Shown here piece after piece: positions 15,319 to 25,255 of a stretch of DNA of 33,444 nt. The stretch is taken from NCBI GenBank assembly GCA_001767695.1, contig MELR01000031.1:47718-81161 (forward strand), read 5' to 3'. Each line of letters opens with the position of its first letter. Positions within the stretch are counted from its first letter, which is position 1. The translations under genes were made by a program, and so were the position numbers. Under the pieces are notes generated by a model, which had not been told where the DNA came from, did not search any database, and was given only the letters and a program-made list of their open reading frames with translations. This DNA comes from Actinobacteria bacterium RBG_16_68_21. GTDB lineage: Bacteria > Actinomycetota > Acidimicrobiia > Spongiisociales > UBA11373.

Positions 15319-16656
15319 CTAGGAGGTCAGGTATCGCAAGGCGATCGCCTCGGCGAGGATCGAGTTCTCCAGATCGGAGAGGTCAACGCTCTCGTTGGGC
15401 CCGTGCGACTGGCTCGTCGGGTCGGCGGAGCCGGTGAGCAGGATGGCCGCCGTCGGATACGCCTCGGCAAAGGCGGCCACGAACGGGATCGAGCCCCCGA
15501 CCCCCATGTGCACCGTGTTGGTCCCGTAGGCGTCGGTGAAGGCCCTCTCGAACGCGTCGATCCTCGGGTCGTCTCCTCCGGCCAGGGAGAACGGACGGCC
15601 GCTCTCATGAGGCGTCGCCGACACCCGGGCGCCCCAGGCGGGACGTGACTCGATGAACTCGACGAGCGCCTTCATGGCGCGACCCGGATCGTCTCCGGGC
15701 GCGAGCCGCACGCTCACCTTGGCCCGTGCCCGGGGGATCAGCTGGTTGATGGCCCGGGAGAGTGGGGTGGCGTCGATGGCGAGGACCGCGGCGGCGGGAT
15801 GGCTCCACATCCGCGAGGTCAGCGATCCCTCGCCGATCAAGCCGACCTCGGGGAGCACGCCCGCCTGGGCGCGCAACTCCTCCTCCGTCAAATCGAGCGG
15901 TTCGGATTCGTACGACACCAGGCCGGGGACGGCGACGTTTCCCTTGTCGTCGTGGAGTTGCGCCAGGATTCGGGCGAGCACGGTCAGGGCATCGGGGACG
16001 GCGCCGCCGAATTCGCCGGAGTGGACACCCGCCTTGAGCACGGCCACCTCGACGATGACGGAGATCAGGCCGCGCAACGACGTGGTGAGGGCCGGGGTGC
16101 CGGCCCGCCAATTGCCCGAATCGGCGATGACGATCACGTCCGCGGCCAGCAGCTCGCCGTACTGCGCGATCAGATCGGGGAGATGGTCCGAACCGATCTC
16201 CTCCTCGCCTTCGACGATCACCTTGATCCCCACCGGCGGTCTTCCCCCGAAGGCCCGGATTGCGCCGGTGTGGGTGACGATCCCCGCCTTGTCGTCGGCG
16301 GCGCCCCTCCCGTAGAGGCGCCCGTCCCTCTCCATGGGCTCGAACGGCTCACTGTCCCATCCGTCGTCTTCGCCCGGGGGCTGGACGTCGTGGTGGGCAT
16401 AGAACAAGACCGACGGCGCGCCCGCTGGTCCGGCGATCGAACCGAACACCGCCGGGTGGGCGCCGTCGAGTTCGAGGAAGCGGACGTCGTCCATGCCGGC
16501 TTCGCGGAGGAGGTCGGCGGTGGCTTCGGCGGAGCGTCTCACCTGCGCCGGATCGAACCCGTCGGCGCTCACCGAGGGGATGCGGATCAGGCTCTCGAGG
16601 TCGGCCTTGATGCTGGGAAAGAGATCACTGACGGCTTGGCGCAGGTCTTCGTTCAT
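15319..16656 (-). CDS. M20-family metallopeptidase (dipeptidase)
   Basis: 445 aa cytoplasmic zinc dipeptidase of the M20/ArgE-DapE-CNDP group. Metal ligands and catalytic residues: AHHD (87-90), GRGAADDKAG with the bridging Asp (117-125), EGEEEIGS with the general-base Glu (149-156), ADSGN, and late SHGPNES. GVHSGEFGG marks the dimerisation (lid) domain. Length and motifs match the dipeptidase branch rather than DapE. It follows the dppF gene by 42 bases on the same strand, so it probably cleaves the peptides the transporter brings in. A TATCGT box 7 nt before its ATG (16664-16669) suggests it also has its own leaderless promoter. Confidence 0.92.
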   Translation of the reverse strand: MNEDLRQAVSDLFPSIKADLESLIRIPSVSADGFDPAQVRRSAEATADLLREAGMDDVRFLELDGAHPAVFGSIAGPAGAPSVLFYAHHDVQPPGEDDGWDSEPFEPMERDGRLYGRGAADDKAGIVTHTGAIRAFGGRPPVGIKVIVEGEEEIGSDHLPDLIAQYGELLAADVIVIADSGNWRAGTPALTTSLRGLISVIVEVAVLKAGVHSGEFGGAVPDALTVLARILAQLHDDKGNVAVPGLVSYESEPLDLTEEELRAQAGVLPEVGLIGEGSLTSRMWSHPAAAVLAIDATPLSRAINQLIPRARAKVSVRLAPGDDPGRAMKALVEFIESRPAWGARVSATPHESGRPFSLAGGDDPRIDAFERAFTDAYGTNTVHMGVGGSIPFVAAFAEAYPTAAILLTGSADPTSQSHGPNESVDLSDLENSILAEAIALRYLTS

Positions 16657-16663
16657 GATGGCG

Positions 16664-16669
16664 ACGATA
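16664..16669 (-). promoter_or_regulatory. -10 box for M20 peptidase, internal promoter
   Basis: TATCGT on the minus strand, 7 nt before the ATG at 16656, in the gap after dppF. Confidence 0.45.
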
Positions 16670-16698
16670 GCCAGCCGGGGTCCGCCGGCGACCCGCCG

Positions 16699-17789
16699 CT
16701 AGACCGCCGGCGGAGTGGGGAGGGGCGAGTCGCTTCCAGCCCGACGGCGGGAGTCCTCGATCAGGTCGCCGGCGTCGGCAAGGGGGAAGTGGCACGCGAC
16801 CGTGTGCCCCGGTCCCACCTCGCGGAGTAGAGGTTCCTCAGTGGCGCAGATCGGGAATTGCGCTCTGGGACACCGCGGGTTGAACCGGCATCCCGAGGGA
16901 GGGTTGATGGGGGAGGGCACGTCGCCCTGGAGGATGATGCGCCGCCTCGCCTTGGCGAGCTCCGGGTCGGGGATGGGTACGGCGGAGAGGAGGGTGGCGG
17001 TGTACGGGTGCTTGGGATCGCGATACACATCGGCCTGCGGGGCGATCTCGGCGATCTTGCCCAGGTACATGACCACGATGCGGTCCGACACGTGCCGCAC
17101 GACCGACAGGTCGTGGGCGATGAACAGGTAGGTCAGATTGAATTCGGTCTGCAGATCCTCGATGAGGTTGAGGATCTGTGCCTGAATCGACACGTCGAGC
17201 GCCGACACGGGCTCGTCGCACACGATCAACCTCGGCGTGAGCGCCAGCGCCCTGGCGACGCCGACCCGCTGGCGCTGACCGCCGGAGAACTCGTGGGGAT
17301 AGCGGTTGTAGTGTTCGGGACTCAGGCCCACTCGCTCCATTAGCTCTTGGACCGACCCCTTGATTCGGTCCTTGGCCACTATGCGGTGGATCCGGAACGG
17401 ATCCCCGATGATCGAACCGACGGTCTTGCGTGGGTTGAGCGAGGCGTAGGGATCCTGGAAGATGATCTGCATCTGGCGACGGAGCGGTCGCATCTGCTTG
17501 CGGGAGTAGTGCGTGTAATCCTCGCCGTCGAATTCCAGCGTTCCGGCCGTTGCCTCGTGAAGCTTGGTGATGACCCTGGCCAGGGTCGACTTCCCGCAGC
17601 CGGTCTCACCTACGAGGCCCACGGTCTCTCCTGGATAGACCTCGAGGTCGACGTCGTCGACGGCCTGCACATCGCCTACCCGCTTCTGGAAGACGATTCC
17701 CCTGGTGACGGGGAAGTACTTTCGTACCGCGGAGACCTTGAGCAGCGGCCTCACCCCCACATGCTGTGTCGACGGTTGTGAAGTGGTCG

Positions 17790-17793
<4 letters not shown>
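16699..17793 (-). CDS. dppF: Peptide ABC transporter ATP-binding protein (DppF/OppF type)
   Basis: 364 aa ATPase that powers peptide import. Walker A GETGCGKST, Q-loop FQDPYASLNPR, signature SGGQRQRVGVARAL, Walker B LIVCDEPVSALD, and H-loop AHDLS are all intact. The C-terminal oligopeptide-transporter extension is present with four cysteines (GCRFNPRCP, ICATEEP and VACHFP); in a mycobacterial Dpp homologue such cysteines bind an Fe-S cluster. The N-terminal TRGIVFQKRVGDVQAVDDV insert is typical of the F-type subunit. Its ATG overlaps the dppD stop (ATGA, 17790-17793). DppF pairs with DppD; both are in one transcript with the permeases. Confidence 0.94.
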
Positions 17794-18832
<1,039 letters not shown>

Positions 18833-18836
<4 letters not shown>

Positions 18837-19798
18837 GAGTACCTCACCCGCGGATCCAGGTAGGCATACAGGATGTCCGCCACCAGGCTCATCACGGCGA
18901 CGGCAAGGCTGGCGAACACGACGACGTCCATGATGACCGGCAGGTCTCCGTTCTGCACCGATCGCACGACGTACGTCCCCAGCCCGGGGAGGTTGAATAC
19001 CGTTTCGGTGATGATCGCGCCGCCGAGCAGCGTTCCCAGGTCGGCGCCGAACAACGACACCACCGGGGTGAGGCTGGCGCGCAGCGCGTGCTTGTAGACC
19101 ACCTTGCGTTCTGACAGGCCCTTGGCGCGCGCGGTACGGATCCAGTCCTGACCGAAGGCCTCGAGCAGGCTGCCCCGGACCATCCGGGCGTAGAAGGCGG
19201 CAAAGAGTAAGGCGAGCACCACCCAGGGTAAGAGGAAGTGGAGGAACCACTGACCCACCCCCTCGGAGAAGGACGAATAGCCCGTCCCCGGCAGCCAGTG
19301 GAGCTTCTCCCAGAAGATGTAGAGCGCCATCAGGCCGAGCCAGAACACCGGGGCGGACACGCCGAAGAGGGCGAATCCCATCGACGCCCTGTCTTGCCAC
19401 CTGCCCCGCTTCAGGGCGGAGGTGAGGCCGATCAACACCCCGAGTATCAGCCACACCACCGCTGCCCCGATGGCCAGCTGCATGGTGACAAATGCCCGCT
19501 CGAGGAAGTTCTCGCGGATCGGCGACCGGGTGACGAACGACAGCCCGAACCCGGGCCATCCGTACTCGTCCCCAAGGAAGATGCGCTTCACGAAGAGCCC
19601 GTACTGCACCCAGAACGAGTGGTCCAGGCCGAGGGACTGGCGCACCTCTTCGATGAGGCGTTCGCTCGGCGCGCGTCCGGCGAACAAGATCGCCGGATCG
19701 ACGGGCGGGATGACGAAGAAGATCAGGAACGTGAGGAACGTCACCAGGATGACGACGAGCAGCACCCACATCAGGCGGCGGGCGATGTACCGGGCCAT
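18833..19798 (-). CDS. dppB: Peptide ABC transporter permease (DppB/OppB type)
   Basis: 321 aa inner-membrane permease with the DppB start (MARYIARRLMWVLLVVILVT), a long first periplasmic loop containing SLGLDHSFWVQYGLF, and about six transmembrane helices. The cytoplasmic EAA loop is visible as DWIRTARAKGLSERKVVYKHALR, the site that touches the ATPases. The C-terminus DPRVRYS is typical of the family. It forms the pore with DppC, which here lies upstream of dppA rather than next to dppB, an order (C-A-B-D-F) that differs from the usual A-B-C-D-F. A hairpin separates it from dppA. Confidence 0.93.
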
Positions 19799-19846
19799 CT
19801 AGGGCATTCCTCGATCTCCGCTCATGGCTTTGTCGTCCAAGCAGTG

Positions 19847-19882
19847 ATGGGGACCGCTCCGCACCTGCGGAGCGGTCCCCAT
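19847..19882 (-). other. Strong intergenic hairpin between dppA and dppB
   Basis: ATGGGGACCGCTCCGC (19847-19862) pairs perfectly with GCGGAGCGGTCCCCAT (19867-19882) over the loop ACCT, a 16-bp stem. It begins 15 bases after the dppA stop. No T run follows on the minus strand, so it looks more like a 3'-end stabiliser or partial attenuator than a full terminator; this would give more binding protein than permease. Confidence 0.75.
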
Positions 19883-19896
19883 TCACCGTTTCGGAA

Positions 19897-21828
19897 CTAG
19901 CGCTGCAGTGAGGGGTCGACGGCGAGCTTGGAGAACGCCGTCGTGCCGGCGAACTGGTCGAAGTCCCAGCTCGTCACGGCCGGACCGATGGTGGTGAGAA
20001 TGTTCGGCCACAGATAGGGAATCCACGGCACGATCTCTTCCATCATCTTCATGTCGAGAGCGTTCCAGCAGTCGAGTCCACCCTGCTCACTTTCCAGAGC
20101 GGCCAACTTGCAGGCATCGATGTCGGCATCGACGCTCACCGTAGGTCCGAAGACGACACCCAGCTCGGCGGCCTGCTCAGCGCTGAGCCCGACCATCGAG
20201 TAGTTGTAGTTGCCTTCGGCCTTGATGCCACGACCGTCGAACAGGAATCCGACGAATGAACTCGAGTCCGGGTAGTCCTTGCCCCACCCGGGGTTCATTC
20301 CGATCGGAATGTTGTTGGCGACGGTCTGAATGATGGTGTAGTGGTTTTCTGCTTCCTGGACCGCCACCTGGATGCCGATCTGAGCCAGCGAATTCACCAC
20401 GACCGGCTCAGAGGCCGTCCAGTTCGAGCTGGTCCGATTGATCATCACAACGCCCGAGCACTCCGGAGCGTCACAGAGTCCGTCACCGTTGGTGTCGTAC
20501 TTGGACAGCTTCATCTCTTCCATGGCCGCGGCCAGATCACCGCGGTGGCCCTCAGTGGCATACGGGTCGTAGTCGGCACCCAAACCAGACAAGCCCGGAG
20601 GCTGAATGTGGGTCGCCACAACCCCGCTGATGTCGCCGCCCCACGCCTGCAGGATTCCCGCCTTGTCCATGATCAGGTTGGCGGCCCTGCGGACATGCAC
20701 GTCGTCGAACGGCGGCACCGTCAGGTTCATCGTGATGTACCAGGTCCGGTCATCTCCGCCCTCTTTGAGGAGCGGCGCCAGCGCCGGGTCGGTGGCATAG
20801 GCCTGGAGCACGTCCGCCGGGGGGTTCCCCGAGGAGACGGCGCCTTCCAGCTCGCCGGCACGGATCTTGGCGTAGATGTCCTGGACGTTGGTGTTCAGAT
20901 CGATGGTGATCCGATCCACGTAGTTGGCCCGAACCGCCGGATCATCCGTGGCCGGGTCGTAGTCGGGGTTGCGCACGAAGTACGAGTGGTTCTCAGGATC
21001 GAATCCCGAGATGGGACCGGAGGCCACCAGAGCCTCACAGCTCGAGGCGTCCAGCTGGTCACTGCCCTCGTACATGTACGGTCCGCTCGACACCACGTAT
21101 CGACCGTACTCACCGGCCTGCAGGAAGCATCCTGCGACCTCTTCGGGCATCGGTGACGTCGCCGGCATGGCGACGAGGAACACGAAGTCCGGGGAGACCT
21201 TGGTCAGATGGAAGACGATCGTCTTGTCATCGGGTGTCTCGATACCCGCGATCGAGTCCGGCAGGTCCGCGGACAGCGCCATACCGTCGATCAGGCCGTC
21301 GTAGTAGAACTCGTACTGGGCCACGACCGACTCGGTCGCCATCCGCCGGAAGGCGAACTCGACGTCCTTCGAGGTGATCGGCCGCGACAGCGGCGGGCCG
21401 AACATGATCCCGTCCTTCAGGGTGAACGTGTACGTCAACCCATCGTCCGAGATCTCCGGGAAGTCCACGGCGAGGTCTGGAGCGAGCGAGTTACCGTTCG
21501 CGCCACCCGTGTGGTAGTAGGTGAGCAGTGTCCGGGCGAGCAGGTTCGTGAAGATCCCGAACGAGATGCCCAGATACTCACCGCTCGGATCCCCGCCACT
21601 CGTGTAGGCGATGCCATCCGTCTCGATGCGGTAGGTGCCGCCCGGCTGAGGACCGGTTGTACCGGCGCTCGTCGTCGTTTCACCGGCCGCCGTGGTGGTG
21701 GTGGCACCACTCGTAGTCGACGTCGCCGCGGCCGTCGTGGTCGTTTCCGCCGAGTCGTCGCCACAGGCGGCGACGATCATTGCGAACGCCAAGAGCAGCG
21801 CGAGCGCGCCAAGAGTTCTGCGTCTCAA
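19897..21828 (-). CDS. dppA: Peptide ABC transporter substrate-binding lipoprotein (SBP family 5)
   Basis: 643 aa extracellular binding lipoprotein. The lipobox IVAAC places Cys22, then a long Thr linker (ETTTTAAATSTTSGATTTTA) leads to the binding domain (GGTYRIETDG ... LAPDLAVDFPEISDDGLTYTFTLKDGIMFGPP, a clear SBP_bac_5 pattern). The start is the TTG at 21828, with GGAGG 6 nt upstream; the TTG at 21852 in the same frame lies ahead of that ribosome site. An internal DTNGDGLCD loop (20470-20496) looks like a calcium-binding loop and has nearby cysteines. It delivers peptides to DppBC. The linker DNA at about 21660-21755 is ACC/ACG rich. Confidence 0.93.
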   Translation of the reverse strand: MRRRTLGALALLLAFAMIVAACGDDSAETTTTAAATSTTSGATTTTAAGETTTSAGTTGPQPGGTYRIETDGIAYTSGGDPSGEYLGISFGIFTNLLARTLLTYYHTGGANGNSLAPDLAVDFPEISDDGLTYTFTLKDGIMFGPPLSRPITSKDVEFAFRRMATESVVAQYEFYYDGLIDGMALSADLPDSIAGIETPDDKTIVFHLTKVSPDFVFLVAMPATSPMPEEVAGCFLQAGEYGRYVVSSGPYMYEGSDQLDASSCEALVASGPISGFDPENHSYFVRNPDYDPATDDPAVRANYVDRITIDLNTNVQDIYAKIRAGELEGAVSSGNPPADVLQAYATDPALAPLLKEGGDDRTWYITMNLTVPPFDDVHVRRAANLIMDKAGILQAWGGDISGVVATHIQPPGLSGLGADYDPYATEGHRGDLAAAMEEMKLSKYDTNGDGLCDAPECSGVVMINRTSSNWTASEPVVVNSLAQIGIQVAVQEAENHYTIIQTVANNIPIGMNPGWGKDYPDSSSFVGFLFDGRGIKAEGNYNYSMVGLSAEQAAELGVVFGPTVSVDADIDACKLAALESEQGGLDCWNALDMKMMEEIVPWIPYLWPNILTTIGPAVTSWDFDQFAGTTAFSKLAVDPSLQR

Positions 21829-21908
21829 AGTATTCCTCCCATTTCGTTTCAATCAGGGTGCGATGGGTCTTTCACCGACCGCGATGGTCAGTTGTATCCC
21901 CTCGTCCG

Positions 21909-21922
21909 TTAACACGAGTTAA
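21909..21922. promoter_or_regulatory. Small inverted repeat upstream of dppA
   Basis: TTAAC and GTTAA separated by ACGA lie in the 121-base gap between dppC and dppA. They stand out as AT-rich within GC-rich DNA and may be a regulator site, but no promoter boxes are clear. Confidence 0.3.
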
Positions 21923-21949
21923 GCATGGCTGGCGTCCTGTCGGGCCTCC

Positions 21950-22942
21950 TTAGCGGCCGGTACGGGGATCGAGCGCATCACGCAAACCGTCCCCGACCAG
22001 ATTGAAGGTGAGCGTGGTGGCGAGCAGAAAGAGCCCCGGGAAGAGCATCATCCACCAGGCCACCCGGAACACCTCCGCCGCCTCGGCGAGCTGGCGACCC
22101 CAGGAGGGGACGGTCTGGGGGACCCCGAGGCCGAGGAACGACAGCGCCGCCTCGAAGATGATGTTGGACGGGACCAGCAGCGTCGAATACACGATGATCG
22201 GCGCCACCAGGTTGGGCAGCAGCTCCCGGAAGATGATGGTCAGGTTGCTGGCTCCCACGGCGCGATTGGCGTCGACGAACTCCTGTTCTCGCAACGAGAG
22301 CGTGTTTCCGCGGACCACACGCGCGATGTTCGGCCAGCTGAAAAGGGCGATGACGAACACGACGAGTTGCAGGCCAGGCTTTATCAGCCCCCCGAAACAG
22401 CCCTCTGTGGATGCAGAGCACGCCCCGACGATGCCGATGGCAAAGAGCAGCAGAGGAAACGACAACACGATGTCGGTGGTTCGGGAGATCAGCGTGTCTC
22501 TCCAGCCTCCGTAGTAGCCGGCGATCAACCCCAGCGTCACGCCAACGAAGACCGCGAACCCGGTGGCCACCACACCCACGAGCAGGGAGGTTCGGGCGCC
22601 GTATAGGACCCGCACGAACAGGTCGCGGCCCGACCGGTCTGCCCCGAACCAGAACTGCTTGTTGGGCCCGAGGGGAAGCCCGAATTCGTTGACCATCTTG
22701 ACCGGATCGTGGATGAAGAGGTCGTTGGGGCCGTGGTGGGCGACACGATCGGCGATCACCGGAGCGAACAGGGCGGCCAGCACCAACAAGACCAGGAACC
22801 CGAGGGCGAAAATGGCGACGTGATCCTTGCGGAAGCGAATCAGGAACAGCTGCCAGGGTGATCGCCCGACTATCGCGGCCGCGCCCACTTCCGGTTCGCG
22901 GGGTGCCTCCCCTTGTCCGAATGCGCTCTCGCGGGTCTCCAC
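21950..22942 (-). CDS. dppC: Peptide ABC transporter permease (DppC/OppC type)
   Basis: 330 aa inner-membrane permease. N-terminal cytoplasmic stretch of about 40 residues, first membrane segment near 42-64, then the family signature FGADRSGRDLFVRVLYGARTSL and the EAA loop EFVDANRAVGASNLTIIFRELLPN. The C-terminus GDGLRDALDPRTGR is typical. A periplasmic loop with two cysteines (GACSASTEGCFGG) may form a disulfide. GTG start at 22942, with AAAGG about 10 nt upstream and TAGCAT (22982-22987) as possible -10. It is the first gene of the importer operon. Confidence 0.93.
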   Translation of the reverse strand: METRESAFGQGEAPREPEVGAAAIVGRSPWQLFLIRFRKDHVAIFALGFLVLLVLAALFAPVIADRVAHHGPNDLFIHDPVKMVNEFGLPLGPNKQFWFGADRSGRDLFVRVLYGARTSLLVGVVATGFAVFVGVTLGLIAGYYGGWRDTLISRTTDIVLSFPLLLFAIGIVGACSASTEGCFGGLIKPGLQLVVFVIALFSWPNIARVVRGNTLSLREQEFVDANRAVGASNLTIIFRELLPNLVAPIIVYSTLLVPSNIIFEAALSFLGLGVPQTVPSWGRQLAEAAEVFRVAWWMMLFPGLFLLATTLTFNLVGDGLRDALDPRTGR

Positions 22943-22981
22943 GCTCGCCGACCTTTCATGTCGGGGGTGATCGGTCCGGGA

Positions 22982-22987
22982 ATGCTA
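22982..22987 (-). promoter_or_regulatory. Possible -10 box for the dpp operon
   Basis: TAGCAT on the minus strand would start transcription near 22975, a leader of about 33 nt before the dppC GTG. No good -35 is seen. The rest of the 264-base gap holds only GC-rich sequence with a short direct repeat (GCCGCCAGCTG twice near 23113-23137). Confidence 0.35.
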
Positions 22988-23206
22988 GGCGTGCGAATCC
23001 CGGCCTGCGGCCGTCGGGTGGTCGGCGACCCGATCGAGACCGGCAACCTCACCGTGTCCAGCCGTCCGGCGAGACTACTCGGAGCCGCCGATGCCGGGGG
23101 ACTCGCAACGTGGCCGCCAGCTGCCCGCCGCCAGCTGTCCGCCGCCATCCGCCCCGCCCCCAGGTCTCCGTGGGGTGTGCGCTGGCATGCCCGGCCTGTC
23201 GCGCGG

Positions 23207-23914
23207 TTAGAGAGGCTCACCAATTGCCGGGGCGATCACCTCGATGCCGGAACCCTCCAGGGCGGTGCTCAACTGCTGCGGCGTGCCGGCCAGGATCGGG
23301 AAGGTCCCCCAGTGGATCGGCACCACTGCCCGCACCCCGAGGAGGCGGGCAGCGCGAGCCGCTGCAGCCGGACCCATCGTGTAATGGCCCCCGATGGGGA
23401 GGAAGGCGAGGTCGGGGCGATGGATCTCGCCGATCAAGGCGAGGTCGCCGAACAGATCGGTGTCCCCGGCGTGGTACAGCTTCGGTCCGCCGGGAAGAGC
23501 CAGCACCCAGCCTCCCGCCTCGCCCCCGGGGACGATGTGGTCGTCCTCGGAGATCCCCGCCGAGTGCACCGCGGTCACCAGGGTGCCTTCGATCCCTCCT
23601 GGTCCTGAGACCGTGCCGCCCTTGTTGAGCCCGACGGCGTGCTCGACCCCACCGGCGGCCAGGTAGACCGCCACCTCGTGGATGGCGAACACCTGTGGGT
23701 TGTGCACGCCGACCAGTTCCAGGGTGTCGCCGAAGTGATCGAAGTGCCCATGGGTGAGGTAGATCGAGTCGACGCGCTCCTGGGTGTGCTCCGTGGTCGG
23801 GCAGGCGGGATTGCCGGAGAGCCACGGATCGATGAGTGCGACGGTGCCGTCGGCAAGGCGGATGCGGATCGCCGAGTGGCCCAGCCAGGTGATGACGGTG
23901 CCCTTGAGGTCCAT
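23207..23914 (-). CDS. UPF0173-type metal-dependent hydrolase (metallo-beta-lactamase fold)
   Basis: 235 aa MBL-fold hydrolase. The start VTWLGHSAIRI-like segment (TVITWLGHSAIRIRL), the metal motif THGHFDHFGD, then AGDTDLFGD and the late PIHWGTFP are the UPF0173 pattern. Members are small cytoplasmic hydrolases of mostly unknown substrate. The start is the ATG at 23914 with GGGAG 4 nt upstream (23919-23923); the extension to 23956 is not needed. A TAGACT (23940-23945) fits as its -10, back to back with the promoter of the FAD oxidoreductase. Confidence 0.9.
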   Translation of the reverse strand: MDLKGTVITWLGHSAIRIRLADGTVALIDPWLSGNPACPTTEHTQERVDSIYLTHGHFDHFGDTLELVGVHNPQVFAIHEVAVYLAAGGVEHAVGLNKGGTVSGPGGIEGTLVTAVHSAGISEDDHIVPGGEAGGWVLALPGGPKLYHAGDTDLFGDLALIGEIHRPDLAFLPIGGHYTMGPAAAARAARLLGVRAVVPIHWGTFPILAGTPQQLSTALEGSGIEVIAPAIGEPL

Positions 23915-23939
23915 TGCGCTCCCTTTCGCCTCTGGCTGG

Positions 23940-23945
23940 AGTCTA
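23940..23945 (-). promoter_or_regulatory. -10 box for the UPF0173 hydrolase gene
   Basis: TAGACT on the minus strand gives a leader of about 20 nt carrying the GGGAG ribosome site before the ATG at 23914. Confidence 0.42.
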
Positions 23946-23973
23946 CGGATGGGCACCGCGGGGCGGCCCTCCG

Positions 23974-23979
23974 TACACT
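23974..23979 (+). promoter_or_regulatory. -10 box for the FAD oxidoreductase gene
   Basis: TACACT gives a leader near 16 nt containing GGAGG (23992-23996), 5 nt before the ATG at 24002. Confidence 0.42.
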
Positions 23980-24001
23980 GCCTGACCTACCGGAGGTGGA
24001 G

Positions 24002-25255
24002 ATGAGTCGTGAGACCGCCGACGTCGTCATCGTCGGAGCGGGGATCATCGGGCTGTCGATCGCCCATCAGATCAGCCGACGGGATCGTCGCCGCGTCGTC
24101 GTGTTGGAGAAGGCGCCCAACGTCGCCGAGGGCTCCACCGGCGCCTCGTGCGCCATCCTCCGCCAGCGCTACACCCACGTCGAGGCGATCACCGTCGCTC
24201 GCGACGGTCTGCGAGCCCACCGCGATTGGGCGCGGTACACCGGGCTGGACGAGCCGCGGGCGCGCTTTCATCACACCGGGGTGTTGTGGATGATGAACGA
24301 GACCCCGCAAGCGGTCGAAGCGGGGCGGTCCCGAATGGCGGGGCTCGGTATCGGCGTCGAGGTGCTCGATGCCGCCGGGGTGGGCGAGCGGTTCCCGGCG
24401 CTGTCTGCCTGCAATGAGCCGTTCGATCTTTCCGGGGAGACCGAGCACACCTGTGTGGACCACGACACGTTCCTGTTCGAGACCGAGAGCGGGTTCTTCG
24501 ATCCGGTGAGTGCGGCGCAGGATCTGCTCGAGGCGGTCCGCGGTGTCGGCGTGGATGTGCGATTCAAGGCCGCGGTCACCGGAGTGCGGACTTCGGGCGG
24601 CCGCGTCGACGGTGTCGATCTCACCGACGGGACCGCGATCGACGCTCCGGTTGTCGTCAACGCCGCCGGGCCGTGGGCGCCCCGCCTGGCGGCCATGGCC
24701 GGCTTCTCGTACTCGCCGTGGACGATTCATCCGATTCGGGCGCAGGTGATCTACCGGGAGTGGCCCCGAGACGTCGTGCCCGGCCCGATCCCGGTGGTGG
24801 CCGACTCGTCGGGCGGCATCTACTTCCGGCCCGAGGCCGGAGGGCAGCAGATCCTGGTCGGCTCGATCCTCGAGGAGGACGAACAGGAGGTGGTATCGGA
24901 TCCCGATGTGTTCAACGGAAACATCGATGCCGCCTTCCGCGACGTGAAGATCCACGCGCTCCATCACCGGATTCCGTCGCTGCCCTATCGGGGACAGATC
25001 ACCGGGGTGGCCGGCATGTACACGATGAACGTCGAGGATGTTCATCCGGTGGTGGGGCCGACGTCACTCGAGGGCTTCATCGTCGCCAACGGGTTCTCCG
25101 GCCACGGGTTCAAGGAGTCGCCTTCGATCGGCTCGATGGTCGCCCGCTTCATCACCGGCGCCGAGTCGGACGAGTGGGACACATCGGCGCCGATGGAGTT
25201 CTTCTCGATCGACCGCGCCCCGATCGTGCTCGACCAGAAGGCGGTGTTGGCCTAG
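24002..25255 (+). CDS. FAD-dependent oxidoreductase (DAO family, sarcosine-oxidase-like)
   Basis: 417 aa flavoprotein of the D-amino-acid oxidase/glycine oxidase/sarcosine oxidase family. Dinucleotide motif VIVGAGIIGLSIAHQI (10-25), then LEKAPNVAEGSTGASCAILRQRY, the mid NAAGPWAPRLA FAD segment and the late GFIVANGFSGHGFKESPSIG, which closes over the flavin. It resembles the beta subunit of sarcosine oxidase and dimethylglycine-dehydrogenase-like proteins, so it probably oxidises a secondary or tertiary amino acid; the substrate is not determined. GGAGG lies 5 nt before the ATG. Its TAG stop and the tyrA TAG stop share the same CTAG bases (25252-25255). Confidence 0.87.
   Translation: MSRETADVVIVGAGIIGLSIAHQISRRDRRRVVVLEKAPNVAEGSTGASCAILRQRYTHVEAITVARDGLRAHRDWARYTGLDEPRARFHHTGVLWMMNETPQAVEAGRSRMAGLGIGVEVLDAAGVGERFPALSACNEPFDLSGETEHTCVDHDTFLFETESGFFDPVSAAQDLLEAVRGVGVDVRFKAAVTGVRTSGGRVDGVDLTDGTAIDAPVVVNAAGPWAPRLAAMAGFSYSPWTIHPIRAQVIYREWPRDVVPGPIPVVADSSGGIYFRPEAGGQQILVGSILEEDEQEVVSDPDVFNGNIDAAFRDVKIHALHHRIPSLPYRGQITGVAGMYTMNVEDVHPVVGPTSLEGFIVANGFSGHGFKESPSIGSMVARFITGAESDEWDTSAPMEFFSIDRAPIVLDQKAVLA

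Noticed and set aside
19897-21852. DppA start at the TTG 21852
   Set aside because: The GGAGG ribosome site lies between it and the TTG at 21828, which opens directly into the lipoprotein signal.
23113-23137. Two copies of GCCGCCAGCTG upstream of dppC as a possible CRISPR or operator repeat
   Set aside because: Only two adjacent GC-rich copies with no spacer structure; not enough to call an element.
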